Assembly (NCBI RefSeq): GCF_014836755.1
Contig: NZ_JACSQF010000016.1
Location: 1-64,000, forward strand
Source: Oerskovia merdavium
GTDB lineage: Bacteria; Actinomycetota; Actinomycetes; Actinomycetales; Cellulomonadaceae
Length of the DNA: 64,000 nt
Direction of reading: 5' to 3'
Made by a program: the position numbers and the translations under genes. Shown here one piece after another: positions 35,516-44,427 of this stretch; positions within the stretch are counted from its first letter, which is position 1, and every line of letters begins with the position of its first letter. Below the pieces are notes generated by a model. It saw only the letters and a list, made by a program, of their open reading frames with translations, had not been told where the DNA came from and did no database searches.

Positions 35516-37848
35516 GCGACCACCTCCGGGGAGCGTGCGGGCGCGACGGCGACCGCGCAGACCTTGAACTCGGGCATCCCGGAGACCGGGTCGGTCGCGT
35601 CGGTCGTGATCCGGTTGACGCTCCCGGCCCCGCTCCAGTGGAACGGCATGAAGACCGTGTCGGGGCGGATCTTGTCGCTCCACCGCGCAGGCGCCCGGAC
35701 CTCGCCCCGGGCCGACGTGAGCCGCACCGGGTCACCGTCCTGGATGCCGAGGCGGAAGCCGAGGATCGGGTGCATCTCGACGTACGGTCCGGGCACGGTC
35801 CGGTCGAGCTCGGCCACGCGTCGCGTCTGCGCACCCGACTGGTAGTGCTGCAGGACGCGGCCCGTCACGAGGTAGACGGGCGCGTCGGGGCGGACGTCGT
35901 CGCTCGGCCCCACGTGGTCGACCGCGACCATGCGCGCGCGCCCGTCGGGGGTGTGGAAGCGGTCGAGGAACAGTCGCGGGGTGCCGGGGTGCGCCTCTCC
36001 CCCGGCCGCGGCGGACGACACCGCAGGCACGGGCCAGAACAACCCCGGCCCGCCCGCGGCCTCGTCGGCGTCGAGGCGCGCGTGGCTGAGCCCCGAGTAG
36101 TCCGCGACACCGCCCGCCGAGGCCCGCGCGAGCTCGTCGAACACCTCGGCGGGGTCGAGCGGGAAGGACACGGTCGACCCCAGGCGTCGCGCGAGCTCCG
36201 CGAAGAACCACAGCTCGGACCGCACGCCGTCCGGCGGGCTCACGGCACGGCGCCGGCGGATCACGCGCCCCTCGAGCGAGGTCATGGTCCCCTCCTCCTC
36301 GGCCCACTGCGTCACGGGCAGCACGACGTCGGCACGCAGCGCGGTCTCGGAAGGCACCAGGTCGCACACCACGAGCAGGTCCAGGGCATCGAGACGCTCG
36401 GCGACGTACGTCGCGTTCGGCGCGCTGACCAGCACGTTCGAGCCGTGCACGAGCAGCGCGCGCGGCCCGCCCGGCGTCCCGAGCGAGCGCAGCAGCTCGA
36501 CCGCAGGCCTGCCCGGCCCGGGGAGGGACGCGGGGTCCACGCCCCACACCGCGGCGACGTGGGCGCGCGCGGCAGGGTCGTCGATCTTGCGGTAGCCGGG
36601 AAGCTGGTCGGCCTTCTGGCCGTGCTCCCGGCCGCCCTGCCCGTTGCCCTGCCCCGTGATCGCGCCGTACCCGGAACCCGGTCGGCCGGGCAGGCCGAGC
36701 GCGAGCGCCAGGTCGATCGCTGCGGTCACGGTCGCGGTCCCCTGGGTCGACTGCTCGACGCCGCGACCCGTCAGGACGTACGCCCCGCGCCCGCCGCGGG
36801 AGGGCGAGGCCGCCGCGAGCAGCCGCGCGACGCGGCGGAGCTCGTCGGCCGAGATCCCGCACACGGTCTCGGCGCGCTCGGGCCACCAGGCCGCGACCGC
36901 GCGGCGCACGTCGTCGACCCCGGACACGCGCGCGGCGAGGTACTCCTCGTCGGCGAGACCCTCGGCCCACACGACGTGCAGGAGCGCGAGCAGCACCACG
37001 AGGTCGGTCCCGGGGACGGGCTGGAGGTGGAGTCCCTGAGGCGGCCCGTCCGCCGTACCGCCGGTCGCCCCCGCCCCCGTGAGCGCGGCCGTGGCCGACC
37101 TCCGTGGGTCCACGACCACGAGCCCGCCGCGAGATCGCACCCCCGCGAGGTGCTGCACCGAGGGCGGCATGGTCTCGGCCAGGTTCGAGCCGAGCAGCAG
37201 CACCGCGTCGGCCCCCGCGAGGTCGGCGAGCGGGAACGGGAGCCCGCGGTCGGCGCCGAACGCGCGGTTGGCGCCGGCCGCGGCGCTGGCCATGCAGAAG
37301 CGCCCGTTGTAGTCGATGTTCGCGGTCCGCAGGACCGTCCGTGCGAGCTTGCCCAGCGCGTACGCCTTCTCGTTCGTGAGCCCCCCGCCCCCGAAGACCG
37401 CTACCGCGTCGCGCCCCGACTCCGCCTGGATCGCGGTGATGCCGCGGACGACCCGCTCGAGCGCCTCGTCCCACGTCGCGGGCCGCAGCTCGCCACGCGT
37501 CACGGCCCCCGCCGCGTCGACCGCCCGGTCCCGCACGAGCGGCACCGTGAGCCGGTCGCTCGCGCTGAGCAGGCTCGCGCTGGTCCAGCCCTTCTGGCAC
37601 AGCCCGCCCTTGTTGGTGGGGAACTCGCGCGGTGCGACGACCACGCGGGGCGAGGCTCCGGCGTCGGGCACCTCCGGGGGCGCAGGCGTGAGCGACATGC
37701 CGCACTGCAGCGCGCAGTAGGGGCAGTGCGTGTCGGCACCGCTGCCCGACGGCGCCGCGCGCCCGGGGCGGACGACGCCGGCCCGGGCGCCGGGCGGGCC
37801 GAGGACCGCCGGGCCGGCGCCGGGGACCGCGACAGGACGGACGACCAT
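35512..37848 (-). CDS. nasC: Assimilatory nitrate reductase catalytic subunit (molybdopterin, [4Fe-4S])
   Basis: This 778-residue enzyme carries an N-terminal [4Fe-4S] motif with Cys42, Cys45, Cys49 and Cys84 (HCPYCALQC and GGLCQKG) and the molybdo-bis-MGD domains (YNGRFCMASA, GSNLAETMPP, TGRGVEQSTQGT, GQGNGQGGREHG). The C-terminal molybdopterin-binding part ends in MPFHWSG and NRITTDATDP. It reduces nitrate to nitrite in the cytoplasm. No C-terminal [2Fe-2S] domain is present, so electrons must come from NasB. It begins 2 nt after the narK stop. Confidence 0.92.
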   Translation of the reverse strand: MVVRPVAVPGAGPAVLGPPGARAGVVRPGRAAPSGSGADTHCPYCALQCGMSLTPAPPEVPDAGASPRVVVAPREFPTNKGGLCQKGWTSASLLSASDRLTVPLVRDRAVDAAGAVTRGELRPATWDEALERVVRGITAIQAESGRDAVAVFGGGGLTNEKAYALGKLARTVLRTANIDYNGRFCMASAAAGANRAFGADRGLPFPLADLAGADAVLLLGSNLAETMPPSVQHLAGVRSRGGLVVVDPRRSATAALTGAGATGGTADGPPQGLHLQPVPGTDLVVLLALLHVVWAEGLADEEYLAARVSGVDDVRRAVAAWWPERAETVCGISADELRRVARLLAAASPSRGGRGAYVLTGRGVEQSTQGTATVTAAIDLALALGLPGRPGSGYGAITGQGNGQGGREHGQKADQLPGYRKIDDPAARAHVAAVWGVDPASLPGPGRPAVELLRSLGTPGGPRALLVHGSNVLVSAPNATYVAERLDALDLLVVCDLVPSETALRADVVLPVTQWAEEEGTMTSLEGRVIRRRRAVSPPDGVRSELWFFAELARRLGSTVSFPLDPAEVFDELARASAGGVADYSGLSHARLDADEAAGGPGLFWPVPAVSSAAAGGEAHPGTPRLFLDRFHTPDGRARMVAVDHVGPSDDVRPDAPVYLVTGRVLQHYQSGAQTRRVAELDRTVPGPYVEMHPILGFRLGIQDGDPVRLTSARGEVRAPARWSDKIRPDTVFMPFHWSGAGSVNRITTDATDPVSGMPEFKVCAVAVAPARSPEVVA

Positions 37849-37850
37849 GC

Positions 37851-39335
37851 TCAGATCCCGGCCGCGGCCATGGGCGCACCCCGACGCTGGTACACGGCCC
37901 ACGTCACCACGGCCATGACGGCGTAGACGCCGATGAAGATCCACAGGGCCGGGACGAGCGACCCGGCGAGGTCGTTGGAGATCGCGAAGCCGCGCGGGAT
38001 GAGGAAGCCGCCGAACGCCCCGATGGCCCCCGCGATGCCGATGCAGCCCGCGGCCGCCTTGCGGACCCGGGTGCGGTGGGCCGCGCGCTCGTCGTCGGGC
38101 AGGACCTCGGCGGCGAGCTCGCCCGAGGCCGAGAAGACCGCCGGGATCATCCGGTAGGTCGCGCCGTTGCCGACGCCCGTCGCGACGAACAGCAGCAGGA
38201 ACGACCCGAAGAACAACCCGAAGCTGTGCGACTCGAGCGCCTGGATCGCACCGAACGCCCCGACGGCCATGACGCCGAACGCCGCGATCGTCACGCGGGC
38301 CCCGCCCACCCTGTCGGCGATCGTCCCGCCGAGCGGCCTGGACACCGAGCCCACGAGCGCGCCGAGGAACGCGATCGAGAGCGTGACCTCGGGGAACTGG
38401 TTCTTGAGCAGCGTCGGGAACGCACCCGAGTACCCGATGAACGAGCCGAACGTCCCGATGTAGAGGAACGAGATGATCCACGTGTGCCGGTTGCGGGTCG
38501 CAGCGGCGAACGAGCGGAAGTCGGCCTTGGCGTGCGACAGGTTGTCCATGTACCGCCACGCGAGGAACGCCGCCAGCAGGATGAACGGGATCATCATGAG
38601 CCCCGCGCGTTCGAGCGCGATGCCCGCGCCCGCGACGATCACGAGCGGCACCGCGAGCTGGACCGCGGCCGTCCCGAGGTTCCCGCCCGCGGCGTTGAGG
38701 CCCAGCGCCCGGCCCTTCTCCTTCTCGGGGTAGAAGAACGAGATGTTGGCCATGGAGGACGCGAAGTTCCCGCCGCCGACCCCCGCGAGCGCCGCGACGA
38801 GCAGCATCACGCCGAACGGCGTCTCGGGGTTCTGCACGACGACGGCGAGCGCGACCGTGGGCACCAGGAGCAGGAGCGCCGACACGACGGTCCAGTTGCG
38901 GCCGCCGAACAGCGGGACCGCGAAGGTGTACGGGATGCGCAGGGTGGCGCCCACGAGGCTGGGGACGGCGATGAGCCAGAACTGCTGGTCCACGGTGAAG
39001 GTGAAGCCGGCCGCGCCGAGCTGCGGGACGACGATCGACCACAGGGCCCAGACCGCGAACCCGAGGAACTCGGCGAAGACCGAGATCCCCAGGTTGCGCG
39101 TCGCGACCTTGCGGCCGCCGTCGCGCCAGAACGTGGGGTCCTCGGGGTCCCAGTCGTCGATCCAGCGCCCGCGACGGCGCGGGGCGCTCCGGGTCGCGGG
39201 GTCCGCGGCGGTGCCGGGCCGTCCGACCGTGCCCGACGGCGCAGCGACCGACGCGAGCGCGGGCGCGGGGTGGTCGGTGGCGGGGTGGTCGGTCGTGGTC
39301 GTGGCCTGCGAGGGGGGACCTGCGGGGACGGACAT
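37851..39335 (-). CDS. narK: Nitrate/nitrite transporter NarK (MFS)
   Basis: This 494-residue protein has about 12 spans and the nitrate-transporter signatures GVGGGNFASSMANISFFYPEKEKG (both halves visible) and GNGATYRMIP. It should import nitrate for the reductases downstream. The N-terminal 60 residues are a hydrophilic extension. ATG 39335 has AGGAG 6 nt upstream; the frame opens earlier but without family sequence. It heads the narK-nasC-nasB operon behind a GlnR-like box. Confidence 0.92.
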   Translation of the reverse strand: MSVPAGPPSQATTTTDHPATDHPAPALASVAAPSGTVGRPGTAADPATRSAPRRRGRWIDDWDPEDPTFWRDGGRKVATRNLGISVFAEFLGFAVWALWSIVVPQLGAAGFTFTVDQQFWLIAVPSLVGATLRIPYTFAVPLFGGRNWTVVSALLLLVPTVALAVVVQNPETPFGVMLLVAALAGVGGGNFASSMANISFFYPEKEKGRALGLNAAGGNLGTAAVQLAVPLVIVAGAGIALERAGLMMIPFILLAAFLAWRYMDNLSHAKADFRSFAAATRNRHTWIISFLYIGTFGSFIGYSGAFPTLLKNQFPEVTLSIAFLGALVGSVSRPLGGTIADRVGGARVTIAAFGVMAVGAFGAIQALESHSFGLFFGSFLLLFVATGVGNGATYRMIPAVFSASGELAAEVLPDDERAAHRTRVRKAAAGCIGIAGAIGAFGGFLIPRGFAISNDLAGSLVPALWIFIGVYAVMAVVTWAVYQRRGAPMAAAGI

Positions 39336-39391
39336 GGCGCCTCCTGGAGCGGGGACCTGGCGCGTCGAGCGGCGCTCGACCAGTACCCGTG

Positions 39392-39445
39392 ACGGTAGGA
39401 AACGCGTGTTTCCCGGGGGCGAGCCGACCGTTTCCCTGCCGTAAG
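39392..39445 (-). promoter_or_regulatory. GlnR-like box and -10 element of the narK operon
   Basis: On the minus strand 39445-39408 reads CTTAC-N6-GAAAC-N6-CTCGC-N6-GAAAC, with two perfect GAAAC half-sites in GlnR spacing. Ten nt further is TACCGT (39397-39392) as -10, the same distance as at nirB. The rest of the 375-nt gap to 39710 shows no other clear site. Confidence 0.75.
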
Positions 39446-39710
39446 GCTTTGCGCACAGCCCCTGCCCGGTGGTTGTGAGAGGAAGCCCCACCCTCGTGGT
39501 CGACCTGTCGCGGGGTCAGTGACGCATGCCGCCGAGACACGAGCAGGAGTCCGGCGTTTCATCCTGTCCGGTCCACATGTTCGCGGTCTAGACTCACGCC
39601 AGCCCACGCGTCGTCCACCTCCGGAGCGGGCGCTCTCCGAGGACCCGGACGACGACGGCCCGCCGTCGGACCGACGTCCGACGGTTGAGATCGAGCAGAA
39701 GGATCCGCGC

Positions 39711-40085
39711 ATGCCGCGTCAGAAAATCGCAGCACTCGCAGCAGCCAACCCCCTCCGCGCCCTCTCGGCACTCGTCCGGCTCGCTCGGGCCGAGGGCCCC
39801 GGCGACGTCGAGAACCGCGCGACGCTGTGCCGCGTGTGCGCGTGGGACCTGGAGGAACCCGGCTGGACCCTCGACGGACCCACGCACGCGATCTGCGACT
39901 GCTGCGGGGCCGAGAGCGGGGTCGAGGACACCACGCCCGAGCGGATCATCGCGTACCGCCGCCGCTGGACCCGGGGCGGGCACGTGTGGTTCGACCCCTC
40001 CCGCATGCCCGAGGGCTGGTACTACGACGACGAGCTCCCGTACGACACGCAGGACCGCTGGCACGCGACGACCCGCCACGGGTAG
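39711..40085 (+). CDS. Small CxxC zinc-ribbon-like protein
   Basis: This 124-residue protein has two cysteine pairs, Cys40-x2-Cys43 and Cys62-x2-Cys65, that should bind zinc, and a Trp/Tyr-rich C-terminus (WTRGGHVWFDPSRMPEGWYYDDELPYD). It resembles small CPCC-type cysteine-rich proteins of unknown function. The frame opens at 39519, but ATG 39711 has AAGGA 7 nt upstream and the cysteine domain follows it. It stands alone and converges with the broken surface protein gene. Confidence 0.65.
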   Translation: MPRQKIAALAAANPLRALSALVRLARAEGPGDVENRATLCRVCAWDLEEPGWTLDGPTHAICDCCGAESGVEDTTPERIIAYRRRWTRGGHVWFDPSRMPEGWYYDDELPYDTQDRWHATTRHG

Positions 40086-40146
40086 CACCTCGCGCCGTCG
40101 GCGCCCCGGGAGGGGCATCCGGCAGCGGGCCACCCCAGGACGGGCA

Positions 40147-40193
40147 GGTACCGTCCTTCCGCCCGGTGGAGCCCGGTACGGAAGGACGGTGCC
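40147..40193. terminator. Hairpin between convergent genes
   Basis: The arms at 40147-40161 and 40179-40193 (GGTACCGTCCTTCCG and CGGAAGGACGGTGCC) pair with one mismatch around a 17-nt loop. It lies between the CxxC protein and the LASTG protein remnant, so it can serve both strands. Confidence 0.6.
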
Positions 40194-40205
40194 TCGACGC
40201 CGGAC

Positions 40206-42544
40206 CTACTCGCGACCCGCGAGGTGCCGGCGACGGGCCGCGACGATCGTGAGGCCGATCGCGACGAACAGGACCGAGACGCCCGCGAGCAGCGCGACGT
40301 CGGCGCCCGTCGAGGCGAGGTCGTCGCCGGGCGTGGTCGGGACCGTCGGGGTGGGCGTCGGGGTCGGGACCACGTCAGCCGTGTTCGTGACGACCACCTC
40401 GGCAGAGGCTCCCCCCGCCACCACGAGCCGGTTGGTCGCCCGGCCGTCGACCGTGATCGTGGGCGTGCCCCACGTGATGCCCGCGATCCCCGGCAACGAG
40501 ATCTCCTCGAACGTGACGACCGTGCCCACGGGCATGTCCTGGGGTCCGGTGACGAGCGTCCCGTCGGCGGGCACCTGGACGTCCTGGCTGACCGTCGTCC
40601 CGTTCACCTCGTAGGTGTAGCGCACAGTGAACACCGTGCCGTCCGGCACCTGCGCGTCGCCCTCGCCCGTCAGGGCCTTGGCGATCGAGAAGCCGCCGAT
40701 CGTGCTGACGAACGTGTTCGTCACGGTCACCCCGACGATCCCGCTCTCCCCGGTACCGATCACGACCTGGTTCGGGTCGACCGTGGACCCCGACCACTCG
40801 TACGTGGTGCCGGCGAAGTCACCGGGCTCGGTCGTGAGCGCCGCCTCGGTGAAGGTGCACGTGCTCCCGACCGGGAACCAGGCCTCGCTGCCGTCCACCG
40901 TGGGGCGAGCCGTCGCCCCGGCGGCGACGCTCACGGTGCCCGCCGACACCGCGGGATCGACTGCGACTCAGTCGACGTAGGCGCCGGCCGAGCACTGCCA
41001 GTCGACGTCGAAGCTCCGGTCCCCCACGTACCCGCCCGCGGGACCGGACACGACCTTGGCCACGACGACCGTGCCGAGCAACGCGTTGACGACGCCGATC
41101 GTGATCTCCTGCCCGTCCTCGGTGATCGTGAAGACGTTGGTGGCCTCACCGTCGATCGTGAAGACCGGCTCGGCCCATCGCCGGTCCCCGACGTCCACCA
41201 GGACCAGCTCACCGTCGACCTCCTGGTACACCCCGCTGAGGTCCTCGAGGATCACGCACGTCTCGCCCAGGGGGATGTTGCCGAAGACGGTGACCTCGTC
41301 GGCCTTGACGGCCCAGCGCGTCACGAAGATCGCACCTCCGGGGAGGCTGCAGCGGGCAGAGCCCGTGAAGACGAGGTCCGTGAGCCCGGACCCGGGGGTC
41401 ACGCTCTTGGTCACGCTGACCGACCCGACCTCGGTCGGGATCGGCGGGACCTCGTCCTCGCACGGGAACGCGTAGTTCCACGGGTAGTTGTGGTGCTCGG
41501 TGCCCGCTCCGCCCATCGTGTGGTCACCACCGACGAGGATGCGGCCGTTGGTGCTGGTCGTCGCCGTGAGGTCGATCTCCGGGCCCAGGATCGACCCCAT
41601 GAACTGACCGTTCTGACCGATCGACACCTGCGTGTCGCCCGTGAAGTTCCACAGCAGGCTCGACGCGAAGGCCCCGAACCCGGGGAAGCCGAACGCGTCG
41701 ACCCGCACGCCGTCCGCGGTGAAGTCCTGGGGCGAGAAGGTCACGGGCCCCCGGTCACGTTGACCACGATCGAGTCGCCGTCGGGGATGCCGTTGAACTG
41801 GATAGCGTTCGAGCCGTCGAGCGTCGCGGCGTCGACCTCGAACACCTGGAGCCCCGGGTGGGCCGGGTCGTCGGCCCCCGCGGTGAAGATCACCGTGTCA
41901 CCCGTGCGGGCCGCCGTGCCGTTCGCAGCGAACGCGGCCATCTCGGCCGAGACGTCGATCATCTCCTGGGGGAAGACGTCCGGGTCGTACGGGGACAGCG
42001 CGGGGCCCTGCCCCATGTTCTCGATGGCTCCCGCACCGTTCGTCAGGAGCCGGGAGTCACCGTCGATCGTGCCGCCGACGTGCACGGCGCCCCCTCCTGC
42101 GGTCCCCGCGCCGACGTCCACGGCCGAGGTCGGACCGATGGTCAGGTCACCGCCCACGGCCAGCATGGTCGAGCCGGGCGTGGGCACCGAGCCGGACCCT
42201 GCGCCCACGACGCCGACGTTGAAGATCCCGTCCCGCTCGAAGCTCGCGTTCCCGTGGACGACCAGCAGGCCCTCCGACTCGGCTGCGTCCTCGTTCGCGG
42301 TGAAGTCACCGCCGACGTAGACCGCGACGGCGTTGTCCGTGAACAGCGGCGGCCCGACGGTCCCGTCGCTGTCACCGTCCGGGCACGTCGGCAGCTGCTC
42401 GGCCGCGGCAGGGGCGACGAACGGACCCAGGGCCGCGGCCCCGAAGGTCATCACCGCACCGAGCACGAGCACCGACGTCGAGGCGACCAGTCGCCTGCGC
42501 GGAGGCGCCGCCGCTCGTCCGGACAGAGGGGTCTCGCTGGTCAT
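40206..42544 (-). pseudogene. Broken choice-of-anchor A / DUF5979 cell-wall protein with LASTG signal
   Basis: Read together, the frames encode one secreted protein: signal peptide (to about 48), a choice-of-anchor A domain (AVYVGGDFTANEDAAESEG onward), DUF5979-like repeats, a Pro/Thr stretch and the sorting signal LASTGADV with a span and RRR tail. Two lesions break it. Near 41744-41755 a one-base loss in GGGGGCCC shifts the frame inside the anchor domain, ending the first part (41741-42544, 267 residues). At 40968-40970 an in-frame TGA stops the second part, and coding sense continues in the same frame to 40206. A sequencing error could explain the homopolymer shift but less easily the TGA. 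Confidence 0.8.
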
Positions 42545-42642
42545 GTCACGCCCTTTCCTCGGTGGGTGCTGACAGTCTCAGGCCGAGGAACGGGGTGGGC
42601 AACCGGTGGTAGGTATTCACCGGGCCGCCGTGCGCGTCCAGG

Positions 42643-43200
42643 TCACGGCCCCGTCACCCGACGATGCACCGCGTCCAGGTCGGCGCGTCGCACGAGCACC
42701 CCGTGGGCGTCCCGCTCCCAGCACCGACCGGCCGCGTCGGAGAACGTCATGAGGACCACCTCGGCCTCCGCGGTCGCGATGCCGGTCGCGGGGATCTCGA
42801 TCTCGGTGGCCTTGTCGGCGGGCACGAGCACCTCGAGGTAGCGGCCGACGTACGCGGGCGACCCGGCGCCGGCCAGGGTGCGCAACGTGACGTCGTAGAC
42901 GGGCGCGTCGGACGTGTTGATGACCCGTAGGACGCGCAGCCCGTCGGTCTGGTCGCCGTCCAGCTCGTCGTCGTCGGCGAGGACCAGGACCTCGGGGGCT
43001 TCCCGGACCCATGCGGTCACGCGCTCGGCCTGGTGGCGCTCCTCCTGGTCGAGGTGCTCGCGACGGTACGACTCACCTCGCCTGACCTCGCGCTGCGTGG
43101 ACCACACCGCCCACACCACGGCAGCGAGCGTCCCGATCGCGATGAGCGAGTTCAGGACGAACGTCAGGACCAGCTCGTTCTCGACGATCCAGGCTTCCAC
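42643..43200 (-). CDS. Single-span membrane protein of unknown function
   Basis: This 185-residue protein has one N-terminal span (about residues 9-31) followed by a charged coiled stretch (STQREVRRGESYRREHLDQEERH) and a soluble beta-rich part. I do not recognise a family. The frame opens at 43284, but the extra residues look noncoding, so GTG 43200 was chosen; its ribosome binding site is weak. It is a single gene, divergent from glutaminase. Confidence 0.6.
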   Translation of the reverse strand: MEAWIVENELVLTFVLNSLIAIGTLAAVVWAVWSTQREVRRGESYRREHLDQEERHQAERVTAWVREAPEVLVLADDDELDGDQTDGLRVLRVINTSDAPVYDVTLRTLAGAGSPAYVGRYLEVLVPADKATEIEIPATGIATAEAEVVLMTFSDAAGRCWERDAHGVLVRRADLDAVHRRVTGP

Positions 43201-43404
43201 GCACCGATCTTGGCGCGTCGGCGTCCGGAGCGCACGGCCGTCGGCTCGGCGGCCGGTCGATGTCGCGCCTCGGTCGGGCACCACCCCGGACAGGCAGGGC
43301 GCGGGCTCTCGGCGCGTGTCGTCTCCTCACGCCCCGCTCGGGACGTCGAGGGTGTAGAAAGACAGAGGCCCGGGCAGTTCTCAGCACTCGAGAGGGGCGA
43401 GGCG

Positions 43405-44427
43405 ATGGACCTGGCGACGGACGTCGACGGTGTCGAGCAGGAGGTGGCGACGGGGGCGCTGCCGGGGTGGGACCAGGTCGAACGGCTCGTGCACGCGGCT
43501 CACGAGCGGTGTCGTGCCCATGACGGCGGTCAGGTGGCGGACTACATCCCCGTGCTCGCCGAGGTGGATCCGGGGCTCTTCGGCGTCGTCGTTGCCGATT
43601 CGGGTGGAGAGGTGCACGCCGTCGGGGACGCCGACGTCGAGTTCTCGGTCCAGTCGATCTCCAAGGCGTTCGTGTACGCGCTGGTGTGCGAGGCGTACGG
43701 GCACCAGGAGGTGCTCGAGCGCGTCGGGGTGAACAACACGGGCCTGGCGTTCAACTCGGTCATGGCGGTCGAGCTCAACGACGGGCACCCCCGGAACCCG
43801 ATGGTCAACGCGGGGGCGCTCGCCACGACGGCCCTGATGCCCGGTGCGACGCCGGCGGAGCAGTGGGAGAACGTCCGCACGGGCCTGTCACGGTTCGCCG
43901 GTCGCCAGCTCGAGCTCGACGGGGTCGTGTACCGCTCGGAGGCCGAGACGAACATGCGCAACAAGGCGATCGCCCGGCTGCTGGAGAGCTACGGCCGGAT
44001 CCGGACCGACCCCCTCGAGGTGGTCGACGTGTACACGCGGCAGTGCGCGCTGCGGGTCAGCGCCCGCGATCTCGCGGTCATGGGCGCGACGCTCGCGGAC
44101 GGGGGCGTCAACCCGGTCACGGGCGAACGCGTGGTCTCGGCGCAGGTGTGCCGCGACACCCTCGCCGTCCTGGCCTCGACCGGGATGTACGAGAGCTCGG
44201 GAGAGTGGCTCTTCGAGATCGGGCTCCCCGCGAAGTCGGGAGTCTCGGGCGGGATCGTCGCCGTCGCGCCCGGCAAGGGCGCGATCGGCACCTTCTCCCC
44301 GCTCCTGGACCCCGCCGGGAACAGCGTCCGCGGGCAGCGAGCCACGGCCTACCTGTCCCGGGCCCTGGGCCTGAACCTCTTCGCGTCTTCCGTGCACGTG
44401 CCCGAACGAACGGAGCCCTCCGCATGA
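43405..44427 (+). CDS. glsA: Glutaminase A
   Basis: This 340-residue enzyme hydrolyses glutamine to glutamate and ammonium. It carries the SxxK-type active-site motif in FSVQSISKAFVY, then NNTGLAFNS, NPMVNAGA, AETNMRNKAIA and KSGVSGGIVAVAPGKG, all typical of the glutaminase A family. It is cytoplasmic. GAGGGGCGAGG lies just before ATG 43405. Its stop overlaps the MFS gene by 4 bases, which suggests coupled expression with that transporter. Confidence 0.93.
   Translation: MDLATDVDGVEQEVATGALPGWDQVERLVHAAHERCRAHDGGQVADYIPVLAEVDPGLFGVVVADSGGEVHAVGDADVEFSVQSISKAFVYALVCEAYGHQEVLERVGVNNTGLAFNSVMAVELNDGHPRNPMVNAGALATTALMPGATPAEQWENVRTGLSRFAGRQLELDGVVYRSEAETNMRNKAIARLLESYGRIRTDPLEVVDVYTRQCALRVSARDLAVMGATLADGGVNPVTGERVVSAQVCRDTLAVLASTGMYESSGEWLFEIGLPAKSGVSGGIVAVAPGKGAIGTFSPLLDPAGNSVRGQRATAYLSRALGLNLFASSVHVPERTEPSA

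Noticed and set aside
35512-39540. Minus-strand open frame of 1342 codons suggesting a fused narK-nasC protein
   Set aside because: The narK part is read in another frame; only codons from 37848 on encode the nitrate reductase, so there is no fusion.
41740-41760. Programmed frameshift in the anchor protein gene
   Set aside because: No slippery heptamer or downstream structure is evident, and a second in-frame stop follows, so decay or error is simpler.
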